A program made the translations under genes and the position numbers. This document shows, piece after piece, positions 21,476 to 32,160 of a stretch of 64,000 nt of DNA. Each line of letters opens with the position of its first letter. Position 1 is the first letter of the stretch. Under the pieces are notes generated by a model. That model was not told the DNA's origin. It made no database searches and saw only the letters and a program-made list of their open reading frames with translations. The stretch is from Agrypnia vestita (Eukaryota > Arthropoda > Insecta > Trichoptera > Phryganeidae), in the NCBI GenBank assembly GCA_016648135.1, contig JADDOH010002054.1, forward strand, positions 1 to 64,000, read 5' to 3'.

Positions 21476-21913
21476 TGTTACGGGATCGTGGTTGTGGGAG
21501 GCAAATGAAATACTAAAAATAATATTTATTTGTTTATTACACAAAGTCAGTGAACACGAATTTATTCGAAGAACCGTTCTTAAGTGTAAACTATTTGTTT
21601 CTCGAATATTTCACACAATTTTCCATAAATCACGTCTCTAGAATCATCGCTACACTTTTTATCCATCACTACTACTCTATACTACACTGTATTACTCGAT
21701 GTCTGTCGCTTGTTTACGCTGCTGGCTAAATCGTCACCGGACAGTTTTCTTTTATCTGTGTATCGCAGAAATATCGCAACAACTCTGCTCTCTCGCGCGC
21801 CCATCGTTATTTTCATTTAAAAATGTTGATTTCGTGAATTTTCGAGAACGTTTAACTAGTTTCTCCACATTTCTAGTGTTTTGTGGTAATATTATCTAGA
21901 TTCAAGCGGACCC

Positions 21914-21926
21914 TTCGAGAAACTTC
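21914..21926. promoter_or_regulatory. Perfect trimeric heat-shock element in a solo LTR
   Basis: TTCGAGAAACTTC fits TTCnnGAAnnTTC. It is 40 bp from the LTR end, in the U3 region if transcription runs leftward as in the related LTRs. Confidence 0.5.
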
Positions 21927-21965
21927 GATAATGTGCAGTTACCATTGTTTTAGACTCTCGTTATA

Positions 21966-23081
21966 TTAGGTCCTTACATATGAAATTAGCGTTTTGCCGT
22001 ACTGGCAAATTTGATCTCAAATATCTTCTCTTTGGTTAGGAATTCCAAATCCAAATTTATACAGCTATTTACTCATGTATTTGTGTTTTTGAAAATTATA
22101 ATTCATTTGTTTTTTCCTCAATTGTTTTTTTCTTTGCGTCACTCAGTTTACAAAATGAAAAATTTGAAATATCGCGTTATTTACGAGTACGAGTTCCACC
22201 GTGGCACCAGTGCTGTAGAAACGGCTCAAAGGATTAATGATGTGTATGGCGACGGTGCCGCAAAAGAAAACACAGTGCGTTTTTGGTTCCAACGTTTTCG
22301 TTCTGGAAATTTCGACCTGCAGAACAAGCCTCGTGGACGGCCGGAGACCAAAGTTGATAATGAAGAATTGAAGGCTATTGTGGAAGCGGATCCATCGCAA
22401 ACCACATCCGAGTTAGCTGCAGGCTGCGGTGTTAGTGATAAAACTGTTTTAATCCACTTGAAGCAAATTGGTAAAGTGAAAAAGCTTGAAGGGTGGGAAC
22501 CTCACGAATTGAGTGAAGCAAATCATAACATAAAAGTTACTTGTGAGCGTTTGGTGGACTAGTGCTGGTGTCGTTCACTTAATCGTCGTCTTAAATCTGG
22601 CCAGTCGATTACGGCAGATGTCTATTGTCAGCAACTGCAAACCATGATGGAAAAGCTAGCTGCTAAACAACCGAGGCTGGTTAATCGCTCTAGGCCACTG
22701 CTGCTTCATGATAACGCTAGACTACACACTGCACAACAGACGGCTACCAAATTAGAGGAGCTTCAGTTGGAATGTCTAAGACATCCACCGTACTCTCCGG
22801 ACCTTGCCCCAACAGATTACCATTTTTTTCGAAATTTGGATAACTTCTTGCAAAGGAAAAAATTCAACTCCGATGGGGCAGTCCAAACCGCCTTCAAAGA
22901 TTTTATTGATTCCCGTCCGAATGGTTTTTTTAGTAAAGGGATCGATGAACTACCTATGAGATGGCAAAAGTGCATAGATAGCAATGGTACATACTTTGAT
23001 TAAATAAATATATTATAATAAAAAAAAATCGGCTTTATGTTCCTCCCATACTAAACGCCAATTTCATATGTAAGGACCTAA
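21966..23081 (+). mobile_element. Internally deleted mariner (DD34D) with TIRs
   Basis: TIRs TTAGGTCCTTACATATGAAA (left) and its complement at 23053-23081 match over about 28 bp with one mismatch. Target duplication TA at 21964-21965 and 23082-23083. Total 1116 bp, against roughly 1.3 kb for intact mariners. The transposase inside lacks the segment with the first catalytic aspartate. Confidence 0.92.
22155..23003 (+). pseudogene. Mariner transposase, broken
   Basis: Catalyses cut-and-paste at TA when intact. The start chosen is the ATG at 22155, because the 48 codons before it are unlike the family. Codons 1-60 form the first helix-turn-helix of the paired-like DNA-binding domain (VRFWFQRFRSGNF), followed by GRPETKVDNEEL and a second HTH, and the linker motif W.PHELSE. 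The frame ends at a TAG at 22560. A shifted portion, after the loss of about 60 codons, continues KSGQSITADVYCQQL, LLLHDNARLHTAQQ and YSPDLAPTDYHFF to the stop at 23003. The second and third catalytic residues are separated by 34 residues and the last is D, hence DD34D. The first D is in the deleted part, so the protein is inactive; termini could still be mobilised in trans. Confidence 0.9.
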
Positions 23082-23087
23082 TAATAT

Positions 23088-23559
23088 GTTAGTTTTTCGT
23101 TACTGTGCGACACAATCGGACGGAAATAAAGAAATTATTATAATACTAATTTTACGTCAACCATACTTTTTTTACCTCATCCCTTCAACTACTACCCGAT
23201 TTTATCTGAATGACACCGTTAGGGCTATTAGGGTTGTGTTTTTCTATCAGACGATATTTTTATCTCAAGATAGATATTTTTATCACTGAGACAAAAAATT
23301 ATACCCACCGTGTGTACACACCAAATTTAGAAGTGTCCCATCTTTTTACGCTTGTTGCGTAAATATGTAAGAAAAATTGTTTGTAATTTAATGTCTTCTT
23401 TTTGTCTTTTCTTTCATTTTCTTTCTTTAACTTTTTGGAAAAAATAGTTTTAGTTATCGGTTCTTGGTGACGTTTGTATTTCTTATTCTGGCAGTGCCAT
23501 CTAAGGTTGGCGATCACGACTATTCACAGAATAACTCAGTCGAGTCAACATGAGGCGTC
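23088..23559. other. No gene; continuation of sequence beyond the LTR
   Basis: Two motif-less ORFs. A short inverted pair (AGACGATATTTTTATC and GATAGATATTTTTATC) near 23250-23285 looks incidental. Confidence 0.25.
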
Positions 23560-23870
23560 TTCCTAAGCTTCTTTTACCACTTTTTTTCTCCTGGATGATG
23601 ATTCGGTTCTATGGTCCTCTTATGACATGCCCAAAATACTCAGGCCTATTTACTATGTTGTCAAACCCCAGAAGACTTGAACATTCGTAACTCTTCCGCC
23701 CAGGAAATTTTTAGTGTGCGTATATAGAGGCTAATCGCAAATGCCTCGACTTTACGGATTAACTCTTCTCTTAGGGACCATTTCTCCACCATATGTAATA
23801 TGTTAGTGTACTCATTACCGTGTATACCGATCGATTTTACCAATTTCAAGCGGTGATATCTGCGTGTATC
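23560..23870 (-). pseudogene. LINE reverse transcriptase C-terminal fragment, a further family
   Basis: Minus-strand peptide VEKWSLREELIRKVEAFAISL, then LKISWAEE, resembles the W.LRK...K..AFEMW..RRMLKISW segment found near the C-terminus of several insect LINEs. Downstream, decayed CHKRTIESNHHPGEKK follows in another frame. Not family 1. Highly degraded. Confidence 0.55.
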
Positions 23871-24719
23871 TCTAGATCAAAATATCAACAAGTGTGCATG
23901 GTACTAAGATTTAGCAAAGTAAATCTCTATGATATATTTCATGAGGTCGCATTCCATAACATGCTAACAATGTGTTGAAGTTAACAAAAATAGCGTATTG
24001 ATAGAAACCGATCCGATAAAATCATATACCTATGGTTGGTGACGTACAGGTTCACTTTTGATCCTGATGGTTTCATGAATATTGATTACTGCCTGGTGTG
24101 AAATTGCGAACCTTTTGTTGTTTATGAAAGCTTTGTTTGGAACGGTTATTGGAAAATTGCATGACTATACATAATGGAATAGATAGAACATTAAAGTTTT
24201 ATTACGTTTTAGAGATCAGCATAAATGATGAATAATTTAATCAAAAATCATTAAATTAGGTTAAAATTAAGGCAAAGGTCAACTGTATGTGAATAGTTTC
24301 AGTAATTCTTGCACACTGTTTTTCAATAAGAAATCCTTACGAAAACCAAAATATATAGACAAGGTGTCTCGTTGCTTGTAGCAAAAATTTCAGCGGAGTC
24401 TTTTTCATTATTTTCAATTTTGAATAGAAATTATTCTTTATACCTTGAATAATATCTCAACAGGTACGGAAATAAGCGACATCAAATTTTGTATTTATTC
24501 CAGGTGGAATTGAAAATTGGAATAAAAATACAATGTACATTGGGATGGTAACGGAGTATAGGAATCCAGAAAAAGAAAAAAAAATGTTATGCGCCAACAG
24601 GAACAATTAGGAAATATTAAATATTTTACAACATCAGTTCCATTATGAAATAAACATTCCAAGAGTAATAAAAAAAACAAATAAAAAATTATTAAAAACA
24701 GCTTCAAGTATTCTCAGTG
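23871..24719. other. No feature seen
   Basis: AT-rich. A 70-codon hydrophobic minus-strand ORF (24495-24707) reflects T-rich composition. Confidence 0.3.
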
Positions 24720-24860
24720 GTCACTAAAAGTCCATCCGTATGCCTTTCGGTTTACGAAATGCTCCTTCCAGTTTTCAAAGATAAACGCATAAACGTTTCA
24801 AAACGACCACGAAATTGTCAGTGCTTCGTATATTTACACGACACTATCATTAATGCAGTT
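24720..24860 (+). pseudogene. Gypsy-type reverse transcriptase relic
   Basis: From the ATG at 24740 the frame reads MPFGLRNAPSSFQ, the hallmark motif of LTR-retrotransposon reverse transcriptase. In another frame about 70 bp on comes CFVYLHDTII, a mutated YLDD catalytic box (first D to H). Only about 45 codons survive, with a frame change between the motifs. No LTR is attached. Confidence 0.75.
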
Positions 24861-25713
24861 TCTTAAGAAATACATAACATAAGGCTCAGGGCACCATAGA
24901 GAGATTTTAATCAATATTTAATGAGATTTTGACTACCTACGTTGAGTCAATATGGCTGAAAACTAAATCAAATTTAATTTTCACGCTTTAATGTTTATTT
25001 TATTTGAGACAGCGTAGCTTAAAAAGATCACAAGAGAAAGCAAACCTTTTTTTAATCAAACTTGAATCTACGTCACTCATAAACTTCAAAGGTATCACGA
25101 GAAGAGCAATCAAAAATGGAGAGATCACAAGCATTTCAAGAGAACAAAATTAGGAAGGACGATATTTTGAACTACGACTGCGATTTTATTTGGACCAATT
25201 GACGATCGATATATCAATGATCAATAGACTCACTTTTGAAATTGACGTAGAAAAAGCGTGAAGTGAGACTGCGAATCTCTGAAACAGCCTGCATAGATGG
25301 GAGTCCCCGTTAGGAGAAAACTATCGGCTTTAGAGCAAATAGTTGTCTCCAAAGTATATCATGGAAACAGATTCCATTTCTAATACGTAATCAACGATGA
25401 CATCATCAGAAATTTTCGGATCTAGACATCTTAAAGGTCTTCCGAAAGGCAGAAATTTCATAAGAATCTCATCCATGGATATGGGCCATTTTCTTCTTAA
25501 AATGATCTCGCTTACTCAATTTTCAGCTAGGATGTACTTCGTCTTCCAGGACCTTTTCAATTCAATTTTAGCAATTTACCTAGAATAATGATATTCAGGA
25601 TCTAGTTTTTCTCTGGTATGTCCCATGATGTGTTTTAATTTGTTTACTTCCAGGTTTTTATAGTTCTCAGGTTTTATTTTCCCTACCGCATCCACATTGC
25701 CATTTCTAACCCT
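24861..25713. other. Unassigned interval
   Basis: A 63-codon ORF (25397-25588) and its minus-strand counterpart (EILMKFLPFGRPLRCLDPK) were inspected. Neither is clear enough to name. Confidence 0.25.
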
Positions 25714-25894
25714 ATTTTTTTTAAATAGAGATGCGAATACGGAATACGCGTCACATCAATATTCTTTCTATTTTCAAACTAAGCTTAACGCTTGTGCTAT
25801 GAAAATGGGACTAAATTGCTGGTCTATACTGAGGTTTGAGCCCGCGACCTTTGGATCATGAGGCGAGAGTCGTAACCACAAGACCAACAAGCTA
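25714..25894 (-). repeat. tRNA-derived SINE, copy 1
   Basis: On the minus strand: AGCTTGTTGGTCTTGTGGTT (box A-like), then GGGCTCAAACC (decayed box B), then a body of about 100 bp and a terminal CATCTCTATTTAAAAAAAA-type tail. Matches 33712-33890, 57705-57886 and 62174-62270. The anticodon arm does not fold, so this is a SINE head and not a tRNA gene. Confidence 0.75.
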
Positions 25895-26470
25895 TTAATT
25901 TTGCTTAATTTTTTAGAAATCCTTTGTAGATCCACATCTCAAATATTTCATATCACTTTGGGATTCGTTCTATGAATGTCCGTGATTCCGTTTTATAGTG
26001 TCCATTATTCTATTGGATATACTATATTAAGTAGAACGAAACGATATTACAAAAGTTTAAAAGTAAAATTGTAAACTTTAGTTTAGCTACGACGTCATAC
26101 TTCATCACGTCGGCGTCGGGGCGCCGTATTTTCGCTGTGCGAATTCATAAAATGAACTTCTACTGCTAAGTTAACATACCAGCGATTATTACTCATGTAG
26201 TTAGGGTTGTTTATTGATGTTTGAAAATTCTTTAATTCAATTTGTATTTGTCTCTACAAAACAATCAAATTAACTTTGATATAATTATTGGAGAGAAAGA
26301 ATTCTAATTGCAAAATTCGTACATTAATTTTATAAAGCATGTGAGGGTTGAAGAAACATAACAAGTACGATATAGAAACATAACCGCCACTATACAATCG
26401 ACGAAAATGAAATAGACATGTTTTCAATTAAATTTACAGCTAGAATGGAGATTTTAAAATAGATATGATT
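25895..26470. other. No feature seen
   Basis: AT-rich apart from a small CpG-rich block at 26095-26150. Its last 11 bp (26460-26470) are the left target duplication of the next element. Confidence 0.3.
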
Positions 26471-26720
26471 ACTATATGTTCAACAACACATTCATATTTG
26501 TGAAGTTGTAATTTTTCAGAAGAAAGTTCTGTGAAATTTTAAAACCAAATTAATTAATCAATTAGAAAGACATACAGAAAAATCTAATTCACGAAAAAAT
26601 ATTAGGTAACTACTGGGATTCGAACCCAGGTCACCTCCTTTCCGGGGCCGATGCTCTGACCACTAAGCTATAGCAATCCTTTTTCTGTATGTCTTTATAA
26701 TTGATTAATTAATTTGGTTT
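26471..26720. mobile_element. tRNA-like foldback element A (250 bp)
   Basis: Flanked by the perfect 11-bp direct repeat TAGATATGATT (26460-26470 and 26721-26731). An outer arm (CATTCATATTTGTGAAGTTG) leads into AACCAAATTAATTAATCAAT and AAAGACATACAG; the other end is the complement of the last two, so the inner part is a foldback. Between the arms sits one tRNA-like module on the minus strand (26606-26677). Compared with the C-D copy at 44.4 kb, the spacer and second module are missing. Confidence 0.75.
26606..26677 (-). other. tRNA-like module in element A
   Basis: Carries box A (TAGCTTAGTGG) and box B (GGTTCGAATCC) with a perfect T-arm, but the anticodon arm is replaced by CATCGGCCCCGGAAAGGAGG, which cannot form a five-pair stem with a seven-base loop. 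Two acceptor pairs are lost relative to the copy at 44942. Not a functional tRNA; it may still be a polymerase III promoter. Confidence 0.6.
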
Positions 26721-26731
26721 TAGATATGATT

Positions 26732-28586
26732 TTATCAAATTGCTTCTTAGATCAAATAATAATTCAAATCAATTATTTATTGTAAAACTGACACTTTTTA
26801 CCAGGTTTTTAAGTTAATGTTATTTAGCATAATATTCAAAATATATCATTTTGTTTTTTTCTTCAAAATAATTCATGCTTTAATGTTGTCACTATATACC
26901 CCTGGTGTGTACTAGTATATATAGTTCACTGGGAATAAAGAAAGGTACGAAACTCTATAACCTTTTTGGCATTTCGAAATTGTATTTGTTAGTAATATTA
27001 AGTTTATACTATGCGTAAGTCGATACCGCATAGATATGTATGTCATCATCAAAAATATTAGATTAGAAATGTTTAATTACTGAATTTACAAAGGAGTTTT
27101 TCACTAACCTACCGAGACTAAAAGAACATATATTTTAATTTTAAAAAGTTTGACTTTTAACGTACATATAGAAAAAATATTTGTGGGGTCAGTACCTACC
27201 TACTTCCCTTCAAATATAAATTCTAAAAATTAATATTACATGTAGGTTGTACCTAATTAATATTATACATAACTGTAATTACCAATCAGAATAAATATGC
27301 CTATGTTTTGCATAGGCACATTAATAATATAAAATTAAATAATAACACATTCTTATTTACGGAATATACAATTATGATGAGATCAAGTACCATGGCGACA
27401 GATTATAATATCAAATGATCCCACCGTTGAATTTTAAGAATTGGTTGGACAGGTTTTGTAACTCATATAAAGGTTTTGTATCTCAGGATAAATATCGCAG
27501 TCTATAGCATGCTGACAATGTAATAAAGCGCATATATAGATAATTAAAGATTTTGGTCTCTTATTTCTTAAACGTCAAATACCATTCACAGTCACACCTT
27601 TGAGTCGAGAGTTGCTACTCTCTACTACGAGAGTGCTCTATACCTATATAGGTATACGAATATATAGTAAAGCTACGGCGCTTGCTTCTGGTTCTCAAAA
27701 TCACAGCTTCGGTTTTCTGATGAGAATTAGATAATACGATAATATTAAATCACTCAGTTTTAGGGTGGATTTGAAAATGAAATAGACGTAGAAGTATTGA
27801 TATAAAATTTTCTTACTTTGTAAGCTTAACGAGAGTGCCCGGCGTATTAAATTTCAAAACACAATACTCAGCCTTTCGGAATGATTTCTTCAAAAACCAA
27901 TTAGACAAGAATTAATTATCGGAAAAATAACTTTAGAATAATTGGATCAATTCTGAGAATTTCTGATAAAGGATTCACCCAAATAAAAATATGAAAAACA
28001 GAACATTTTTTAATCATAGCAGAAATTATTCTGGGCGTCTGTAACTGCCGGAATTCTTTACCTATATATTGTATATAAAAGAAAATACACTTTTAGATAT
28101 ATTTCTTTGAAGTCTAAGTATGCATACATGTCATTTTTTAGATGCTTTGCATCTTTAGAAGAAATTAGAATATCTTATTAGATAGTTTTATTTAAAATCT
28201 CATCGGAATCGTGATTTTCAAACTATTCTAGGAAGCTTTCCTCTCTGTCTTATTCTTTCAATTATCTCTTGTGGCGAGCTATCTTTTCTGACCTGCGCAT
28301 TATGTCTAAGAATGTATCCAACCTATTGGCGCATTCAATTTTCAATGGTATCTAAGATGCCTCTTTTTTCCTAATCCTAAGACAACTCAGTGCTGAATAA
28401 TTTAGAAAATTTTTCATCGGTTTCTTCATCACGTAAAACTCCACCAACAGCTCCAATTATTGATTTCTTTCCATCGTTGGCTATCTTTACTCTGGGAACT
28501 GCGTCCCAGAAAAGTTGTGCAGTGGACTAGCCAAACCAATGTCTCCTTGATCCAGCCCTAACAGCCCCGATCCTTCTCCCGTTTCC
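26732..28586. other. AT-rich interval, no gene seen
   Basis: Nearly 1.9 kb without motif-bearing ORFs. A CCTATATAGGTATA palindrome lies near 27640-27655. Nothing else supported. Confidence 0.3.
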
Positions 28587-28886
28587 TCATATTTTACTCC
28601 TCCTGTCACACACCTCGCATTCCTCACATTTCCTTCTGTCGCGAGAGATTTTCACTCTAAAATTTGGCTTCGAGAAAGAACGAATAACTTTAACTAGTTT
28701 TAACTGGATCTCCCTGTAGCTATTACCACTGCGCAATGCAGTTATCTCCATTCCCCCTACTCGAGTCTTTACTAGAGCAATTTCCCTTGTAAGTTTTGTT
28801 GTGTGGGCGCAAGCCTTGCCATGTTCCGCAGAGAATAAGGAATCAATTGTTACAGCTTCCTTTATTGTGATTTTACATTCTATCAT
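28587..28886 (-). CDS. Unrecognised 99-codon ORF
   Basis: One of the few longer ORFs not explained by a repeat seen here. The peptide is charged, with ITALRSGNSYREIQLKLVK and a basic Cys-containing end (RRKCEECEVCDRR). On the minus strand beyond its stop, other frames continue to look codon-like to about 28240 (FWDAVPRVKIANDGKKSIIG), so it may be the remnant of a longer element ORF with frameshifts. No family is assigned. Confidence 0.3.
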   Translation of the reverse strand: MIECKITIKEAVTIDSLFSAEHGKACAHTTKLTREIALVKTRVGGMEITALRSGNSYREIQLKLVKVIRSFSKPNFRVKISRDRRKCEECEVCDRRSKI

Positions 28887-29576
28887 GTATCTTTTATCTG
28901 CTCTATCCTTTGTCCTATCTCGCGTTCCATCTAACTATAAATAAACCTTTGTGCTCCTTCGCCATTAAATGATCATTGATCTTCATTATATTTTGTCTGC
29001 CTTTAAGATATAATAGAGACGCGCACATACCATAATCGCTCAATACATCGCAACAAAATTCTTACAGTTTTCAAATAAAATAAAGCGATTGTTCTACGAT
29101 AAAAGGAATAATTTATTTTAGCTCTATTTAGCTGTAAAATATCAAAGACGATAAAAGTCGGATTTCTTAAAAAATGTTCCAAATTGTTGCGAGATAAAGG
29201 AGCTATAATAATAATTAAATATTTTTACCATAGAAAATTTCCCATTGTCTCATTATTAATTGATATCGCAGTTACTTTGTGATACAACACGATTATTTTA
29301 TTTTACAGTAACCTAATATTTTCTCTACAAACATACATACAGGTTAATTTTTTTCATGTAGGTATGTAGTGTCAAGGTAGATTGGTAGGGCAAAATGGGG
29401 GAGAGGTTTATTAATGGGAAAATTGGCAGTGTTAGGAAAATTACATTATTTCAATAGTGTGTTCAATAATTTTTTCTCCAAATTTAAATTTATTGAATTA
29501 CTACGTTTTCAAAATTGTTTGTAAGGGTTTCTTTATTTCGTAATTTATGACTATCGAAAGAATGGATACTATCAAA
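28887..29576. other. No feature seen
   Basis: AT-rich, without repeats shared in the window. Confidence 0.3.
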
Positions 29577-29822
29577 TATATTGCTATAGGTCGACCACAA
29601 TCAAAAGACCATTCCCTAGTTTTGTTCGGTAAGAAGAAATCGGGGGAAAGTTGCCTGGCAAGCTCGTATTACAAGCCTCAATATGATATCCCAAATAAAT
29701 ATATATTTTTTAGTTTAAAAAATGTTACTTATTAGAAAAATTTATTTTGTGTTCATTTTTTGCATCGTAACAATACAAATATTTTTTGCGCACACTCTTT
29801 TGAATGTGGTTTAGCTATAATC
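29577..29822 (+). repeat. Dispersed 246-bp repeat, copy 2
   Basis: Matches 14872-15118 from GCTATAGGTCGACCACAATC to CTCTTTTGAATGTGG. The shared frame here reads AIGRPQSKDHSLVLFGKKKS... No terminal repeats or target duplications were found, so the mechanism of dispersal is unknown. Confidence 0.7.
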
Positions 29823-30049
29823 ACGCGATTGATACTATTATATGAATTATGATCTTTGTAGGTAATATAATTATTTAATTTATGACTTTTATGATCACGT
29901 AAAATGTATTACTAAATATATATAATATATAATAAATGTAATATAATATAATAAATATATATAATATATATGCATAACAATGTCTATAAATAAAAATATA
30001 TACCTATATAAATAAATTAATTAATTAACTAAATTAAAAAATAATCTTA
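29823..30049. repeat. AT-simple sequence
   Basis: 29900-30010 is a low-complexity TATAA/ATAATATA tract. Confidence 0.7.
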
Positions 30050-30390
30050 AAGTAACCTTTAACCCTTTTTACATTAAACAATTATTCTACACATATTTAC
30101 ACCTGGACTTACGACTCACTCAACTTACCACTAACACTGCACTTGATACTTTGTAGATACATAATTCCTATCTTATGAAAATAAATATTACTGACGAATT
30201 TAAAAAAATATTATAATTGTGTTCTATAACGCCACTCTGGGACAGGCGTAGCCTAGTAGAGTGGCATAATCCACAAATTTAACAACAACAAAAAAATGTG
30301 TAATTTATCTTATATTGTTATTATTAAATTAGTATTAAGTACCTTTATTTGTAAACAAGGATTTTTTTGAAATAAATAAAAAAAATAAAA
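30050..30390 (+). mobile_element. Probable LINE 3' UTR with hairpin and A-rich tail
   Basis: Ends GGATTTTTTTGAAATAAATA and an A-rich tail. About 130 bp upstream is a stem formed by GCCACTCT and AGAGTGGC around a GGCGTAGCCTAG loop. Such 3' hairpins are recognised by the element's own reverse transcriptase in many LINEs. The coding region is absent. Confidence 0.45.
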
Positions 30391-31080
30391 ATATATAGTT
30401 CTACTAAAGTATGACCATATCGGTACAAGCCTAGAACTCCTGATCCGTTGATCTTATGGCAGGTTATCTCTAGGCCAAACGATAAATGATTCTAACGTTC
30501 TATCGAAATGCTGAATCGCTGGGCCCAAAGCGCTTCCGCCATGATTTTATTATTCAAGGGCAAACTGAATTATTGCCGGCCTAAATTTTCAATACTGAAG
30601 ATATTCACAGCCACAAAAAAGGCGGGTGCAGGGTGGGTCTAACCCCCAATCTCCCGATCACCCCTCCCCTAAGCCCAAGCAATAATCGTGGGACCATCCC
30701 CCAAGATTATCCACGCGTTTATTTTCATTCAAGATGTTACCGGCAAAGTAGGGAACTTTGGCCATTCCATAATATTAAAAAATAATCTGTTAAAAACAGT
30801 TGACCTCCTCATTAAATTTAAAGACAAGAGACGCAGCCTTTAATTTTGACAAAATTAACATATTTTATCGTCGAATTGGCGAAGTGAATCCTCAACTGAG
30901 AATGGTTGCAGTAGCCAACACAATTGATCAATCATGTTAAAACTTTGCCTACTCCTAGAGCATACAACAAATGCCACTGATCAGAATTACTTATAATCCA
31001 TGCCGATATCCACAATATTTAGCGGCAGTTCCATGATTACTGTACTGCTCGCATTGAGAACAATAATAACTGGGTACAAT
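30391..31080. other. No feature seen
   Basis: Motif-free. 30615-30700 is a small GC-richer patch. Confidence 0.3.
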
Positions 31081-31755
31081 TCTGAATATCATTTTTTATT
31101 TTTTTATTTATTTAAAAAGTAATGGAAACCTAAGAGGTCTATGGGTAACATTTTTACATGATCAATATAAGAAAATATAATAATATAATTTAGATACAAA
31201 GGAATTTTTTTATCTTTGGACGAGTTTTAATATTTTTGTCACATCTCTTTTGAATTTGTCAGTGGTCAGTTGTTTGGTCTGTTGTGGCAGGTCATTGTAT
31301 AGTTTTAGTTCGTTGCAAATTAGTCGGGATTGTCCTGTTTTTGTTTTGGCGTGTGTTGTGTGATAGTTTTGAGCCATTCTAGTGTTGTGTTGGTGTTTTT
31401 CGTGTATTTTGTCTAATTTTATGTCTTCGTCTTCTATTTCGCCAATTGCTAGTTTGTGAATGATTTTAAGTGTTTCGATTTTTGTAATGCTTTCGATGTT
31501 TAATTGTTGTGTTATACGGTATACAGTTTCAGTTGGTGTCCGGTATTTCAGATCATAGACCATTTTTAATATTTTGTTATGCTGTCGTTGGAGTCTGTTT
31601 AGGTTAGTTTTGTTTCCGGTTCCCCAGAAGGGTATCAAATATTCTATTCTACTCTTGACGTATGCCTGGTACATCAGAATTTTTACGGTCTTTGGTGTGA
31701 TTTCGTGTATTTTGTGGAATAGGCTGATCAGTTTTGTCAGTGAGTCAGTTACTTT
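31081..31755 (-). pseudogene. LINE ORF2 C-terminal fragment, uninterrupted
   Basis: On the minus strand an open frame from about 31755 to 31210 reads SLTKLISLFHKIHEITPKTV, then LMYQAYVKSRIEYLIPFWG, the reverse transcriptase thumb motif (Y.A...S.I.Y....WG), then LNRLQRQHNKILKMVY and a long C-terminal region ending LVQR. No internal stop over more than 170 codons, so the insertion is comparatively young. A 3' UTR with a T-rich start (element poly-A, 31081-31110) follows. The catalytic FADD box is not included because of 5' truncation. Different from family 1; clade not assigned. Confidence 0.8.
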
Positions 31756-32160
31756 GTCTATTTGAATTACGAAACAGAGTCAATGAATATTTAATGAAAC
31801 TGTTTCGTATTTGCCTATTTCTAGGCGTTTGGCTCTCGCAACGCGATGACATTTCGACATCGACCCCTCTTTCCCTCCCTCCTACCATCGCCTTACGCCC
31901 AGTTAGTCAAAAACTATCTGTCAAGTGAAGAGAATACTTTGTTGTCATATCGAGAGAGTTGTAATCTGCCAGCTGTCGAGAGAGTGTCGAAATCTCTCGT
32001 CGAACTCGTGTTTTATCGTGTCGCGTACTTATCAGATCCGGATCGAAGTAACCCTTCGCGGCAAGTGTTTATAAAGTGATCATAAATTAATTAAATATCG
32101 CAGCGTACCAGAAAGACGAGTAACACTCTCGTGGCGGTAATTTTATCGAGGAAGGTTTGA
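31756..32160. other. CpG-richer block, possible 5' exon or element leader
   Basis: 31830-32060 is clearly richer in C and G than its surroundings and carries two overlapping plus-strand ORFs (31734-31928, 31846-32079) without motifs. It looks like a 5' UTR or promoter-proximal segment, either host or retroelement. It is evidence of composition only. Confidence 0.25.

Larger units (their letters stand above)
21476..23083 (-). mobile_element. Solo LTR (490 bp) split at its last bases by a mariner
   Basis: Starts TGTTACGGGATCG with ATAT before it (21472-21475). The LTR body runs to CTCGTTATA at 21965, where a mariner follows; after the mariner and its duplicated TA comes ATAT again (23084-23087). 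Removing the mariner restores an LTR ending CTCGTTATA flanked by ATAT on both sides. Other LTRs here end CTCGTTACA, so a C-to-T change near the end probably created the TA target. A perfect heat-shock element lies at 21914-21926. The plus-strand ORF 21699-21899 is a chance frame. Confidence 0.75.

Noticed and set aside
22011..22154. N-terminal extension of the mariner transposase frame
   Set aside because: The 48 hydrophobic residues are unlike the family; the DNA-binding domain starts at the ATG at 22155.
24495..24707. Hydrophobic 70-codon ORF as a membrane peptide
   Set aside because: Phe/Leu richness follows from the A-rich plus strand; no supporting context.
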